Shown piece by piece: positions 1 through 22,194 of a stretch of DNA of 64,000 nucleotides. How positions within the stretch are numbered: position 1 is the first letter of the stretch; each line of letters opens with the position of its first letter. A model generated the notes under the pieces. That model was not told the origin of the DNA. It made no database searches and saw only the letters and a list, made by a program, of their open reading frames with translations. Source of the DNA: Hemibagrus wyckioides (Eukaryota > Chordata > Actinopteri > Siluriformes > Bagridae); assembly GCF_019097595.1 (NCBI RefSeq), contig NC_080716.1, forward strand, positions 11,217,401 to 11,281,400, read 5' to 3'. The position numbers and the translations under genes were made by a program.

Positions 1-539
1 TTTTCTGGGCAATTCCCCACAGCCGTGCTCCAAAATCTAGAGGAAAGCCTTTCATTATAATAGAAAAGTGGGACTAAATCTGGAATGGGATGTTCAGAAA
101 AACACATATTGGTGTGATGGTTATATGTGTTGAGTGACTTTTTGGCTGCATAGTGGTGTATGTAACAAGATGCAGGGACTATGAATAGGATGGTATACAC
201 TTTAGAGCATTCCTAAGAATCACTGGAACAATATTCCAAACTTTAGGTGGGGCATAAGAAGAACATCTTCCGCTAGATTATATTTGGTTGATCCACAGGA
301 TCAGTGGAAGGGTAAGCATGAGCTGAACAAACTGTTCATGTGACACACTGCTTCCGGACATCAGCAAGACATGTTGAAGCCAAACTGTTCAGGGCATTAA
401 ACCTTATAAGAATCTTATTTGTTTACATGAACTGAGCTTGTAAATCATCTCAGAATTTCTCATCTGCCTACATAATATAGAATATGTAGCTATATGAAAC
501 GCCTATTAAATACAAATCAGTTGAAAAGTCCCATATATA

Positions 540-805
540 ATTAGGTGGTTACCGGGCATGGTGGTGGTTTATATGTATCACACCTTCAGGGTTGGGGGTT
601 CGATTCCCATCTCCGCCCTGTGTGTGTGGAGTTTGCATGTTGTCCCCTTGCTTCAGGGGTTTTTTTCAGTCATCCTGGGTTCCACCCCAGTTTAGAGAGA
701 TGTGGTGTAGGCTGAGTTGGCGTATCTCAATTGTCTGTAGTGTGTGTGTGTGTCTGTGTCTGTGTGTTTTGGGGGGGATTGTGCCCTGCAATGAGCACCC
801 CATAA
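540..805 (+). repeat. tRNA-derived SINE copy
   Basis: Pol III box B-like motif GGTTCGATTCC lies near 597-607, followed by the GTGTGTGGAGTTTGCATGTT body and the CCCTGCAATG segment typical of fish tRNA-derived SINEs. The GT run near 738-768 belongs to the element. It sits in the intron before the first visible hacd1 exon. The family assignment is from recognition of the body sequence, not a search. Confidence 0.6.
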
Positions 806-1105
806 TTTAGCTGGCTCCATGTCTGTGACAAAAGACTAGCATTTAAGAACTGTGCTGTGCGTTCTTGATAACTAGCTGTAACATTTTGAGCTTTTCACAT
901 TTAGTGCAGCCAAATGCAATGTTGTGAACAACCTTGGTTGTGTTATAATCTAAATCTTTATTCCAGTGGAAGAACATACTGAAATATCATTTTGAGCATA
1001 CTCATACTGTGATAACTCTGTAATAACACTGCTTATACAGAGGAGTCATGGATACCCATGCATTTTGCTTTATTAAGTATATTAAATGTAATATATGTGC
1101 TCTAG

Positions 1106-4100
1106 GTGGCTGGTTCTGGCTGTTGCAATGACTCGCTTCTATCTCCAGAAAGGCACGCATAAGGGCTTGTACAGAAGTATAGCACGGATACTTAAGTTTT
1201 TCCAGACCTTTGCTCTTCTGGAGGTAAGTGTCATCTTCCCCATTCTCTCTGTCTTTCTCTCTTTCTGTCTTTCCTCAAACTACTACTTGATCATTCTAGT
1301 CTTCTCTGTGCAAACATAGGGACAGAAATGTCCTTCATCTAGCTATGCCTGTTTTTCTCTGCTTTACGTTTTTGTTTCTTGTTTCCCTTTCTGTCTTGTT
1401 TCCATCCTGTATGTCAGGTTGGGCACTGTGCAATTGGTATGTAATTTCCAAAAAAAAAAAAAAGTAGTTTAATATTTATTCTGTGGTTGTCAAGAAGGAG
1501 TAGATGGTGAGATGTGTTCGTGTTTTGCAGGAATTGTACGGACATCTGTGATTGTAACTGGGGTCCAAGTATGCTCGCGAATATTTATGGTTTGGTTCAT
1601 CACGCATAGTATCAGACAGGTAAGAGCCTTCATGGAAACGTACAACTGAAACTTGTGTATGTATATAAAGTGAAATTTACCACAGTTAGAGAAACATGAT
1701 GCTCAGGCTCGTTGGGTTTAATAAATATACTAAGCTTACTTTTTAACCCTGGTGAGTGACCCATTTTTTTTTCTAGACTCTTGCAGTAATTGCTTAGCCA
1801 AGCTGCTCCATTTTTGATTAGCTATTAGATCAGTTGTGTAGCAGTAGGCAGTTTGGAGACAGTGGTTTTGTTTTGGTAAAGAAGTCAAGGACTATTCAAA
1901 CTGCACACTAAATAGTAAGTTAGCCCAGTTATAGCAGCAAAATTATTCATGCTAATACTCACATACTCAGGATTATAGCTTGATAAAAAGACAAGGCATT
2001 ATAACTTTCTGTATTCACTTACCATGAATTTAGTAACAATAGATAGAATTTAATAATTTCACAGAGGACTGCAAAAGACCAACCCTTTAAACCATCCTTT
2101 CCATTGCTGACCTTGTCCTAACAGTTAGTCGATAATATCTTATGTTACTGAAAGTTTTCATATTGTGCTCACATTTTATGCTATTTTTCAAGGATACCCA
2201 AAACAACATCTTTATTATCAATGCATTATACACTGTTTGGTGTCTGGTTCTTTGCCATCAGATTCCCTTAAATGACTCAAATTACATCTAGGCTATTTAA
2301 TTATGTGGTAGCTTTGTGGTTAATGTGTTAGACCAGGGTGGTCCCTGACCACCGGGCTGCGGACTGGTACCGGGCCATGGATCATGGTACCAGGCCGCAA
2401 AGAAACAATAAACTTATAATTATATATTTATATAACATAATGATATGTATTTTATTTTAAAAAATTGCTACTTCCGCCCATGCCTCACTCCCGCATTTGA
2501 CACAGTCGTGGGTTTTTTAATACATCAGTGATGCACACTGCACGATTTTAGCCCTGATATACACTCGCTGACAGGTTTTGTGAAATCGCAGACAAATGCC
2601 CGAAACCAGAGGCAAATCGGAGTTCGTGCACACAAGTGGCAATCACACAGTGTGAATTACCAAAGTGTGTGTAATCTCCTGTCGCTGATCCATTGTGCAA
2701 TGTGAACACAGCAGCGACTGAATGCTACCCTAGATAGTCGTGCAGTGTGAAAACAACCGTGATCCGACCACTTTGAAAATCGTGCCGTGTGAACCCGGCA
2801 CACAAGCTAACCCGAGCTAAAATGACACAAAAAACAAAAGTCACTACAGAGCTCCCCCTATCAATCAAAAGTATTGATAGGGAACGGAAAATATTTTTCC
2901 ATTCAGCATAATGTGGTTATCATATTTCCCGACCATGTTGTCAAGATGTTTCAAACAAGGCATTAACTGTATTCAGCACCACCTAATGACATACCTAGAA
3001 ATTAATACATAAATATCTTTATATTAAGAAAACAAAATCTAGACTTAAATGACACTATAATTTACTACTGTGTGTTATTCAGAGAGAAAAAGAATCATTA
3101 CTTACTACTGCTGTTTTTGGCTTTTTTAGATCCAGAATCAAGAGAGTGTGATCTTGTTTTTGGTGGTGTGGACAGTCACTGAGATCACACGTTACTCCTT
3201 CTACACCTTCAATTTGCTTAACCATCTGCCTTACTTCATCAAATGGGCCAGGTACACCAACTATGCATGTCAAGTATATTAAATGTTGTTATTTTTGTTC
3301 ATTTGGGATCTTTAGCAGAGCTAATTATATTTATGATATATAAACACACACACACACATATATATAATATATATAATATATATAATGGGCTTGGATTGAG
3401 AATATGTCTAATTGTCTCAAATGCTCTGGATTTGTTCGTGTTGTATCTTGGTCAGGCCTCTTGTGGACAAGTGGACAGCTGCCCCTGTTTTTAAGAGTGA
3501 CTGTTTTGGGCACTGGAATGCCTGTCCACTATTAGCATCTATTCACTACATACATACATGTCCTTCTACCGAAGACCTCACTTACTCACCTTGTGCCACA
3601 AAGTTCAGATTCTTTAACATATACATCCTAAAAATAGAGAACTATAATTAGCATGCACTAGCACTACCAACTATCCATAGACAAGAGAAAATTTTGTTAA
3701 TTAAAAGTGTTATAAATAGTAATTTTCCTCTTTATTTCCTAATGAAATTAAAAATCAACTATGATGTATTGATATTTTCCTATGTTGTATAACCTGTTCT
3801 AGCCTGTAGAGGTCAGTTGTACCTACAAGATCCGAGCCTTTAGTAAATAAGCAGAGCTGCAAACCTTTAACAGTTGAAAAGTTGAAACCTGCCTTTCATA
3901 AATCTAATGGTTTTGTGTGAAAACCCAGTTTAAATAGGTTTTTATCATATCAGACTGTTCAAAAACAATGCATTATGTTTTAACTCGTACATTGCAGCTA
4001 TTAGTGCTGATCATTACACTACTGCAGTTTATTTACTGACCTTAGATTTCATTACGCATAATGGCTCAAATCTGTTATGCAATGCAGCTCTATATTTGAA

Positions 4101-5524
4101 GGAAGGATATTGAAATATTTATTCCTAGTTCTGTTGGAAGAAGATTACTACCACTAGTGTGTTGTGCACAGAATAGATGTAGCTGTAGGTTAAAATCCCT
4201 TCACATTTCTGCTTATGTACTGTTATAAAAATCAAGATCAAGACTGATGTGCCTGTTAAAGTGATGTATTGTACATTGTGAACAGAAGCTGAAAGGTCAG
4301 GACCTTTACCAAGGTTTATTTTCTGTTAGTTCAATACATTAGCGGTCTCATTACATTCTCACTTACCAATATACATACAGAATATCTAGTAGTTTGTCTA
4401 CTGCCTGTAGCTTTAGTACTTGTCTTACAGTGAACTTAAGAATAACGTTAAATCACACAATCTTAAAATCCACAGAGCTGCATCACAGATCCTGAGCAAC
4501 ACAATTTGTGCATCATACAGCTTTAAAATGTCCAATCTGTATAGTCATTGTCTTTGCTGGAAGATTTGTCCTGAATATAATCTGACTACAATTTCTATTA
4601 TTATCTCTGACTTTCAGATATAATATGTTCATTATCATGTATCCTCTGGGCGTGATCGGTGAACTGATGACCATATACGCTGCTCTGCCATATGTTCGGA
4701 AAGCGGGCATGTACTCTTTAAGACTCCCAAACAAATACAACGTCTCCTTCGACTATTACTACTTCCTCATCATTGCAATGCTCTCCTACATCCCATGTAA
4801 GAATCATTCACTTCACTCATATAGCTGTGTCTAGTCATTCAATTGAAATTATAAAAGCTAACAAGGGAAGTCATGGTAGTTGTTTAAGCATATATCAAGA
4901 GCTTGGAATTTGTGTGTGTTTTTATGTTATTTATATGCCACTTAATTTACCAGTTAAAGTTGCAACTTTATCAAGCGTCAATGTTTATGCCACAAAATTG
5001 TCTCCAGATGTTTTTTGTCTGAAAGATGTGTGATTAGCAAATTTTGGTATGTTAGTATGTTTATGCTTGACATATATAGATTGCAACATTGCTTTGTTTT
5101 TGGAGTGCAAACGTCAAACCATCGTGGTTTAGAAACCAGGACATCATCTGGATTTGGTCACTAGGCTTTTAAGGACCTACGCAAGGAATTTAACCACACT
5201 CTTAAATGGGGTATTGTAAAGTTTTTGGGCTTCTATTTTGGAGCCAGATGGCTGAATTGTTTTCTATATTATTTAGTTTGAGCACTAAATTAACAAACTG
5301 CAAAATATTAATTCAGTGCCTCGTTTTAGGCCTACATGTACCTTCAGATTCAAGTTAGGGTTGATTTTTCTTTTACCTTATATTCACGCACACTATGATT
5401 TTTTTATCCTAATATTTATCCATTCATTCTTTTTATCTTAGTGTTTCCCCAGTTGTATTTCCACATGCTGCGTCAGAGGAGAAAGGTGCTTCATGGGGAG
5501 GTGATACTAGAGAAGGACGAGTAG
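1106..5524 (+). CDS. hacd1: 3-hydroxyacyl-CoA dehydratase 1 (5' partial)
   Basis: Endoplasmic-reticulum enzyme that dehydrates 3-hydroxyacyl-CoA to trans-2-enoyl-CoA, the third step of very-long-chain fatty acid elongation. Visible exons: 1106-1223, 1418-1436 (19 nt), 1531-1619, 3130-3251, 4618-4796, 5442-5524. All introns are GT-AG and all phases agree. They encode the last 202 residues, a multi-pass membrane protein. The segment [10 protein letters not shown] holds the Tyr and, seven residues later, the Glu that form the family catalytic pair. The C-terminus [15 protein letters not shown] is diagnostic of HACD1 rather than HACD2. The first visible exon starts in phase 1 (its g completes a glycine codon), so exon 1 with the start codon lies to the left of the window and nothing in 1-1105 fits it. 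The gene is convergent with colec12. Confidence 0.96.
2333..2830. mobile_element. hAT-like non-autonomous DNA transposon remnant
   Basis: Lies in the hacd1 intron between 1619 and 3130. The left part (2333-2400) has the CCACCGGGCTGCGGACTGG type of end seen in many hAT elements. The part from about 2470 to 2815 has repeated TGTGAA and CGTGC motifs of MITE type. I could not define both terminal inverted repeats, so the boundaries are approximate and two elements may be joined. Confidence 0.35.
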
Positions 5525-7630
5525 AAGAAAAAATAGCACACCGTACCAACCACCACAGCAATCAATTACTGCTCAGACCTCTATAACAACGGAGAAGATT
5601 GTAATAGATAATATCAGACAGCATGATCAGCAACCCAACATACAAATTGCAACCTACTGGAAATTCTCCAGTACCCAATCTCTACTACAGCCACTCACTC
5701 TTCTGTTATTGAGAACTGGGTGCTCTTCACTTGGATGGAAATGCTCCCAGTATTCGTGAATACATCCAAATTATGGTCAGCTAAAAGAAGTCACAAGAAG
5801 GACTGCCACTGGATTAAACTTCATCTATTTTGGATGACATCTTTTTTTTTTCTCTCACATCCTCTTCTGTAGTTTCTGCTGTTCTGCTCCCTTGTATTGG
5901 ATTAAGTCTCAATCTGGATTAAATCTTTAATTTGGATATAATTTCAACTTTCACTGGACTCAACTTTATCTGTATTTGGAATGTAGCCAAGAGTAAAAAA
6001 AAAAGGTGAATAACGGGTGAATTAGTAATTTGCTAATTACTCCGAATGCCATTTGAAAGTTTTTGATTGTGTTACTTAAAGCACACAAAAAATGTTTAAT
6101 GTTCCACAAACCAGGATATTTCCTGCTATCACTTATGTTATGCTACAGCAGCCATAAACTCTTACCAGGCTTTCTATTTTCTTATTCATTAATTGAATGA
6201 CAAAAAGAGAACCAGGAAGTTCACTGTCGCAAAGTGCTGACACTACAAATTTCTCTCAGAAATGTTCAATAAGCATCACCATACAAAAAAGGTTTGCCAT
6301 ATCACCAATTATTTGTTAAATAACGTGTCGGTCTGTTAATTAGTCTTAGATTAGACGGAGCATTCGCTATACAATCCCTGTGAACGTGCTGCTATTGTAA
6401 AACATAAACACACTACAGTGAGCACACTAATATAACCCTGTGCTTTGCCTTACAGCCACCACTACTGAGTTGTGCTGTTAGAGGACGGAAATCAACTCTT
6501 TCTGACCAATCAGAATTGGGAAGTCGACCAGACTATGGTATAAATTTCAATATAATTTTATCAGATTCTTTTAGCAGAATCTTTTTTGTCAGCAAACATT
6601 TTAAGTCTCAGATGCTTTTGTTTCAAATGTACATACATGAGCGTGGTGTCAGGATGAAGGGGGAAAATGTTGCAAAAATGTTCTTCGACTGCACTACGAC
6701 TCCGTGTCTCTTAAATGTTTACATCAATAACCGGTGATTCAAATTTGGTGAGAACTGTTCAGGGATAAACAGAAATTGGAACAGCTAACTGACAGGTCAG
6801 CATGATCTCACTTTCATTTCAGATTCTTAGCAAATGAAATATATTAAGAGTGAGACAATAAATCTGTTCTGAACCCTGACTAGCTCTGCCAGTCTTCATA
6901 GTTTGGTGTCATGTTGTTGTGTTGTGGTTCATTCTATGTCAGGTTACCTTGTGTTGACATCCATCACAGATCTTGTAACCACTAAATCAGAAGATTCAAA
7001 TTGACACACTTTTCTGTGGTTTCTTAAAGGGAATGAAAAATGGAAATGTGCAACAGCCAGTGCCATGTTTTCTTTAAATTTCAATGTTATAAATGATTCA
7101 TTTTTGTTGAAAACGCAGTAAGACAAAATCAGAATCTTACTACAATCTCTGAACCGCACAGTATCTAAATAACAGGCAACATGAAATAAAAGCAGTCAAT
7201 CAACAAACCCAGTTTTCACAAATATGTCATTCACATTAGGCTTGGAAGACAAATTTGAGCTATGCCAGTGTTATTTCTCCATATATCCTTCCTCACCACC
7301 ATAGAGTTCATCTAATATCCCACAACCAATAGTAACACAAACAACCAAGGTTACCAGAGTGTTACTGGTATATGATTTGATGTATGAGACCACCCAGGTT
7401 CATGGCTAACATAATACATGGTCTTAAATTAATTTAAAGAAATTACTGTGAGTGAAATATTAGATTATGGTTTTAACCTGTAAGCCATATTCACTCTGAT
7501 TCTGACTGAAATGGCTCCAAGAACTGTGATGATTAGGTCTGGAGGTGAAACCTCCTATAAAAAAAAAATGGCATGAAAATGATGACATGGAGTGGTCTTT
7601 TCATTTTGTTTTTGTCTTGTTTTTTTAAGA

Positions 7631-7665
<35 letters not shown>

Positions 7666-7928
7666 ATTTTTTTTTTTGAGTTGAGTTGAGTAGTGTCTCT
7701 CTATAAGGTGCTACTGTTACATACTTTCATTCTTCTGTGCAGCTGTGGAGAAAAGGGAGAGGAGTTAAAGGCAACGAATAGGAAATGAAGTGGAATGACA
7801 ATTAAAAAAATGTGAATACTTAAGAAAATGAATATGTTCATTTAAATAAGTGCACTGCAAGTTTTTAAGTGTATTGAAGAACCATCATGATAAGCGTCTG
7901 GAATAAGTAAAAAGGATGAAACAATAAA
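5525..7928 (+). other. hacd1 3' untranslated / downstream region
   Basis: No coding signal is seen between the hacd1 stop and colec12. AATAAA occurs at about 6857 and again at 7923-7928, followed directly by an A run and a TGACT segment. The second could end a 2.4-kb 3' UTR, but which signal is used cannot be told from the sequence. A TA microsatellite lies at 7634-7662. Confidence 0.4.
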
Positions 7929-8050
7929 AAAAAAATGACTATGACAACGCACTTATGGTGTAGAATTGTTTTTAATGACTTTCTTATTTATCACTTCAGT
8001 AATAACTGGTGGATTGTAGTTGAGCAAATATGATAGGAAGGAAATTCACA

Positions 8051-8088
8051 TTTATTACATCCTTTGTTCTATTATTTCTGTATTTATT
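8051..8088 (-). promoter_or_regulatory. candidate colec12 polyadenylation signals
   Basis: TTTATT on the plus strand at 8051-8056 and 8083-8088 reads AATAAA on the minus strand, 406-443 bases past the colec12 stop codon. If used, the colec12 and hacd1 transcripts end tail to tail within about 150 bases of each other. Confidence 0.4.
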
Positions 8089-8493
8089 TATAGGTAGAAA
8101 TGTGTAGGTATGTGTTGGGGGGGAAAGCAGCATCTATAAAGAAATGGCAGATTAGGATTCTCTGAAAAAAGCAGGAAAAATATGTAAAATAAAACTATTA
8201 AAAATTATATACATATAATATAAGAAAATTCCATAGACTTGTTGTTAATGGATCCTTGATGCTTATGAACTGAGTGTCCAGGAATGAGAACGTTATATAA
8301 TGTCACTGTGTAGCAGACATGGAACAACTGACCTTGCACCAAACACTGCAGCGTACAACTTCTACTACATGGTCTTTCCTCATTCTTCGTACCTGCATCA
8401 GGTCTACTTGTCAAAGAGAGTCATCCATCTCCGACACAAGTTATGAGGTCATTTGACCATATTTATCTGTTCACTCTTCCATTGTTATAGATT

Positions 8494-17706
<9,213 letters not shown>

Positions 17707-18325
17707 CGTGCTCGACACCACACAAAAGATTCAGCAGAAAAAAAATATTTCAGCTTCAGGCTTATGTGATCTTCAGCCAAATCCCGTGCGTAAAAAAACA
17801 ACAGTGGACAAAACAACAGAAACAAAACTTTTCTCGACTCACTTTTCACAGAAGCGTCAATAGTTTGCGTACTATAGTATTTTTGACACAGATTGTTTCA
17901 AGTTAAAGGCGTATTTCTCTGCGTTGCTGCATGTCCTCAGGGTAAAAATGTTGGAAACGACTCTTTTAAGAGAAAGCAGTCATTCGAGTCGATCCCCGAG
18001 CAAGATTGTTTTAAATCTGAGTTGAACTACAACTCATTTTCCGACACTATAATGTGGAAATTTCCAGAGGTTTTCGGCTAACATTCAACTCCGAGCATTT
18101 CTAATATTTTCAGATAGAAAAAACCCCTCTCTATCACATCACAGGTCCACTAACACAGAACTCGCCTCCTCGCTGTGATACTGCGCGACAGGGTTGCCAG
18201 ATCTGTGAAAATAACAAGATGAACGACAAACAATTCTACAAACGGCTCAATGGTCATTAAACCAAAAACGGGCAGTATTGTATAGTAAAACCACCCATTA
18301 ATCCGTAATAGCTTTAAGTGGTGAC

Positions 18326-18327
<2 letters not shown>

Positions 18328-18376
<49 letters not shown>
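18328..18376. repeat. TA microsatellite
   Basis: Perfect TA tract of about 48 bases upstream of colec12. The AT-rich 18.4-18.6 kb that follows shows no gene. Confidence 0.95.
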
Positions 18377-18377
<1 letters not shown>

Positions 18378-18939
18378 TGTATGTATATGACATGATAGAG
18401 ACTACTTTGCTGCTTCAGATTACAAGAAAAATAAATGTAAATGAAAAATATGAAAAATAAATGAAATAATCTATATATACATATATATACAAATGTATTT
18501 AAAATACAAAATGTATTCAAAAATATAAATAAGATATAAATGAAATACTCTCTCTATATATAATATACTCTATATATTCAAAGTACAAAAAAAGATGCTA
18601 GGAAACTAAGAACATGTTGTTCATTGTATGATTATCACACATGGTGTGATGTCTTGCTTTGAAAAAGAGTAGTACATTGTTAATAGTAAGAATGAGATCA
18701 GGAGAAGTGTATCATCTTCATTAAGCAAAGTGTTACTGAACTGTCGTTGATGTTTGAAATGGTTTGAAATGGTTGATTAACCACTTTTGCAGTCGATTCT
18801 TGAATCTGATTGGTCATAAGGTTTATTAATTAATATTAGATAACAGATTATAGCTTTTGGATTATATAGCCCACACAAGTCCCACAATTCAAGTGACTGC
18901 TGTAAATCTGAAAACTGAAAAAGGCCTATCTAGATCACT

Positions 18940-19205
18940 TGTAGCACACAATATAATATGCTTGAGAGGCTTTGTCCCTATTCAGCTACAGGAATGCAAG
19001 AGGTTGGGCATTAATGTTGGGAGAGAAGGCCTGGTTTGCAGCCATGTTTCAAATTCATCCTAAAGATTTTCAGTGGGGTTGAGTTCAGGGCTCTGTGCAG
19101 GCCACTTGAGGTCTTCCACACCAACTTTGGCAATGTCTTTAAGGAGCTCACTTTGTGCACAGTGTCATGCTGGAACAGGTTTGGGCCTGTTAGTTACAAT
19201 AAAGG
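18940..19205 (-). mobile_element. decayed Tc1-like transposase fragment
   Basis: Read on the minus strand it gives GPNLFQHDTVHKVSSLKTL and then GLHRALNSTPL, a broken form of the FQHDxxPVHKxRSIKTW and QSPDLNP motifs of Tc1 transposase. Stops and frameshifts are present. No ends could be placed. 19.2-20.3 kb holds no gene I recognise, apart from a TTTTC tract at 20244-20275. Confidence 0.55.
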
Positions 19206-20335
19206 AAAATCATTAAGATACATTCTAGACAATCGTGTGCTTTTAACATTGTAACAACAGTTTAACGAATGGGTGTGATGGTCAATTGTGCACAAACTAT
19301 TGACCATATAGTATATACTTGTAAAAGAAATACGGCGTTACAGTCTTGACAGTCTGAACTCGCCTATAATAAAGCACTGTTACAGGCCCATTACCCTTGA
19401 AAAAGTCCAGAAATACAGATTTAATTTATTTCTCATATTTAACTTTTTCATTGAAGAGTATATATAGTACAGTAAACATTTTTTTTTTTTAAATCCTGAG
19501 GTAGCAGATCACATGTAAAAGTTCTGACGTACAAATCGTGCATCTGGCAACACAATTTCTCGGCACTGCACCTACGCCATACTGGAAAGACCACATGACT
19601 CCTGAAGCTGCCAAGTGCGCGAAGGTTGAAGGGATTTGGGGAGATAGTTATTTGGCGCGGCGCGGCTCGGGATTACATTACCAAACCCCAATGGAGCGCT
19701 CAGCTACGGGTCAAACATCTGCAAATCATTAAGAAACTTTTCAAAGCTTTCGGTTAGCTCGCTGGAACAGAGGCCAAAACATCCCGAAAGAAATAGGAAA
19801 TGCGCATTTTAAAGTGTGGAAATTCAAGTAACCGTGCATGTGCATGAGGTTAGAAGTGTGTTTCCTGATTTCCTGATCTCTTGATACACAGACACACATC
19901 TTTTCATCTGCATTCAGGGGGGTGTGTGTGGAGTGATTGTGCATAGCTGGCTGGCTGTTTTATAGTTGATATTAATTGAAGTCAGAGTCTTTGTTGATGG
20001 TTTTGTGGCACTGATTCACCGCCTTGATGAAATCCTGGTGTCTTTTCCCAGCTCCTTGCTTGTCCTGATAAAAGGGCTTTCACCCCTTTTACTGGCTGTA
20101 GTGCACCACATGGATTGGTCTTGGTTTTCAAAGTCAACAAATGTCAGCAGGCCACATTTGACTCAGCTCACATGCAAACACACCCAGCTCTGTTAGTCTG
20201 AGTAAGTTCTGCAGAATGTCAAGTATTCACGCACTATGGTTATTTTTTCTTTTCTTTTCTTTTCTTTTCTTTTCTACATATTTTGGATGTGCACATTTTC
20301 TTTAAATATCTTTTAGCATCTTACCCTGGGCATTG

Positions 20336-20436
20336 AAAGAGTCAAGTCAAGAAGCACTTATTGTCATTTCAGCCACATAGGGCTGACGCAGTAAATAGTG
20401 AAATGAGATAACGTTTCTCCAGGATCCTGGTGCTAC
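20336..20436 (-). repeat. LINE 3'-end copy (truncated)
   Basis: The reverse complement reads GTAGCACCAGGATCCTGGAG, AACGTTATCTCATTTC, TACTGCGTCAGC and GAAATGACAATAAG. This is the same 3' tail found on the plus strand at 27830-28003 and 29000-29097. Only the tail is present. Confidence 0.65.
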
Positions 20437-20699
20437 ATAAAAAAAAACAGCAACACAGAGCTAAGGATAGAAAGTAGTTGTCCTAGCTACATAAAGTGCA
20501 ATGTGTGCCACTAGGTGCAAACAGTGAAAGACAAAAGACAATGCAGAAACAGAAAATACAAAAAAAAAAACAACAACCAGAAGATACAGGACACAGTGCC
20601 GGAAAATGTGCAAAATAGAAGAACTGAAAAGCAGTGGTTTCTTATATAAAGGTGTTTTATTCACCAAAGGTATCTTCCTCAATCTGCTACCATAATTAC

Positions 20700-21300
20700 A
20701 CAGCTAACCAAAAGCTGTATGCTGTAGGGTTACAGTTTCCCTTCATTGCAAGTAAGAGGCCCAAACCTCTTCCCACATGACAGTGTCCCTACAGAAAATG
20801 TCAAAGTCCATTAAGACCTGGATTAACAGTTTCGATGTGGAAGAAGTTGAGTGTCCTGGAGAGATCACTGACCTCAACCCCACTGAACCTTTTGGGATGA
20901 TTTGGAAAGCATGCATGTTGTCTGCCAGGCCTCTTCATCCGATTACCTGACCTCACTATTGCTCATGTGGCTGCATGAGCAAATCCCCAAAGCCACAGCA
21001 TAAAATGTGGAATCTTAATCTTCCCAAAAGATTGAGGGTTACATCAGAAAAGGGGAATAATCTATCAGTGGACACAAACTGGAGACGTTTGCCTTTACAT
21101 GAATGTAATATGGAGTTGGTCCACCCTTTGCAGCTATAACAGCTTCAACTCTTCTGGGAAGGCTTTCCACAAGGTTTAGGAGTGTGTTTATGGTTATTTT
21201 TGATCAGTCCTCTAAAATTGCATTTGTGAGATCAGGCACTGATACATCCAAAAGGTGTTCTGTCAGGTTGAAGTGTCTCAAAACTTTTGGCAAGTTAGTG
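20700..21300. mobile_element. Tc1-derived fold-back element, older copy
   Basis: The left part reads on plus as TSSHMTVSLQKMSKSIKTWI and then EITDLNPTEPFG, the end of a Tc1 DDE domain. From about 21100 the same family runs inverted (TGGAGTTGGTCCACCCTTTG onward) and ends in AACTTTTGGCAAGTTAGTG next to TA at 21301. This is the same arrangement as the better preserved element at 41475-42286, with which it shares the CATGAATGTAATATGGAGTT junction. Confidence 0.55.
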
Positions 21301-21318
21301 TATATATACATATACATA

Positions 21319-22151
21319 CACTATATTGCCAAAAGTATTCGCTCACCTGCCTTGACTCGCATATGAACTTAAGTGACATCCCATTCCTAATCCATAGGGT
21401 TCAATATGACGTCGGTCCACCCTTTGCAGCTATAACAGCTTCAACTCTTCTGGGAAGGCTGTCCACAAGGTTTAGGAGTGTACAGACAAGTACTGTTCTC
21501 CTGGCAACCGCCAAACCCAGACTCGTCCATCAGATTGCCAGATGGAGAAGTGCGATTCGTCACTCCAGAGAACGCGTCTCCACTGCTCTAGAGTCCAGTG
21601 GCGGCGTGCTTTACACCACTGCATCCGACGCGTTGCATTGCACTTGGTGATGTATGGCTTGGATGCAGCTGCTCGGCCATGGAAACCCATTCCATGAAGC
21701 TCTCTGCGCACTGTTCTTGAGCTAATCTGAAGGCCACATGAAGTTTGGAGGTCTGTAGCGATTGACTCTGCAGAAAGTTGGCGACCTCTTCGCACTATGC
21801 GCCTCAGCATCCGCTGACCCCGCTCCGTCAGTTTACGTGGCCTACCACTTCGTGGCTGAGTTGCTGTCGTTCCCAAACACTTCCACGTTCTTATAATACA
21901 GCTGACAGTTGACTGTGGAATATTTAGGAGCGAGGAAATTTCACGACTGGATTTGTTGCACAGGTGGCATCCTATCACAGTTCCACGCTGGAATTCACTG
22001 AGCTCCTGAGAGCGACCCATTCTTTCACAAATGTTTGTAAAAACAGTCTGCATGCCTAGGTGCTTGATTTTATACACCTGTGGCCATGGAAGTGATTGGA
22101 ACACCTGATTCTGATTATTTGGATGGGTGAGCGAATACTTTTGGCAATATA

Positions 22152-22154
<3 letters not shown>
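21319..22154 (-). mobile_element. Tc1-like transposon, internally deleted
   Basis: Terminal inverted repeats beginning CACTATATTGCCAAAAGTAT lie at both ends, each flanked by TA (21317-21318 and 22155-22156), the Tc1 target duplication. The minus strand encodes the transposase start MGRSQELSEFQRGTVIGCHL, the helix-turn-helix DNA-binding region (QSTVS, GRPRKLT) and the first part of the DDE domain (LWSDESHF). It runs to WRLPGEQYLS at about 21485, then jumps to the last residues LVDSLPRRVEAVIAAKGG. About 300 central bases are missing, with the second D and the E of the catalytic triad, so it cannot make active transposase, although both ends look usable in trans. A TA microsatellite follows at 22155-22203. 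Confidence 0.9.

Positions 22155-22194
<40 letters not shown>

Noticed and set aside
592..810. 72-residue ORF as a gene or hacd1 exon 1
   Set aside because: It is the translation of a SINE and its GT tract, and lacks the residues that precede the glycine codon at the start of hacd1 exon 2.
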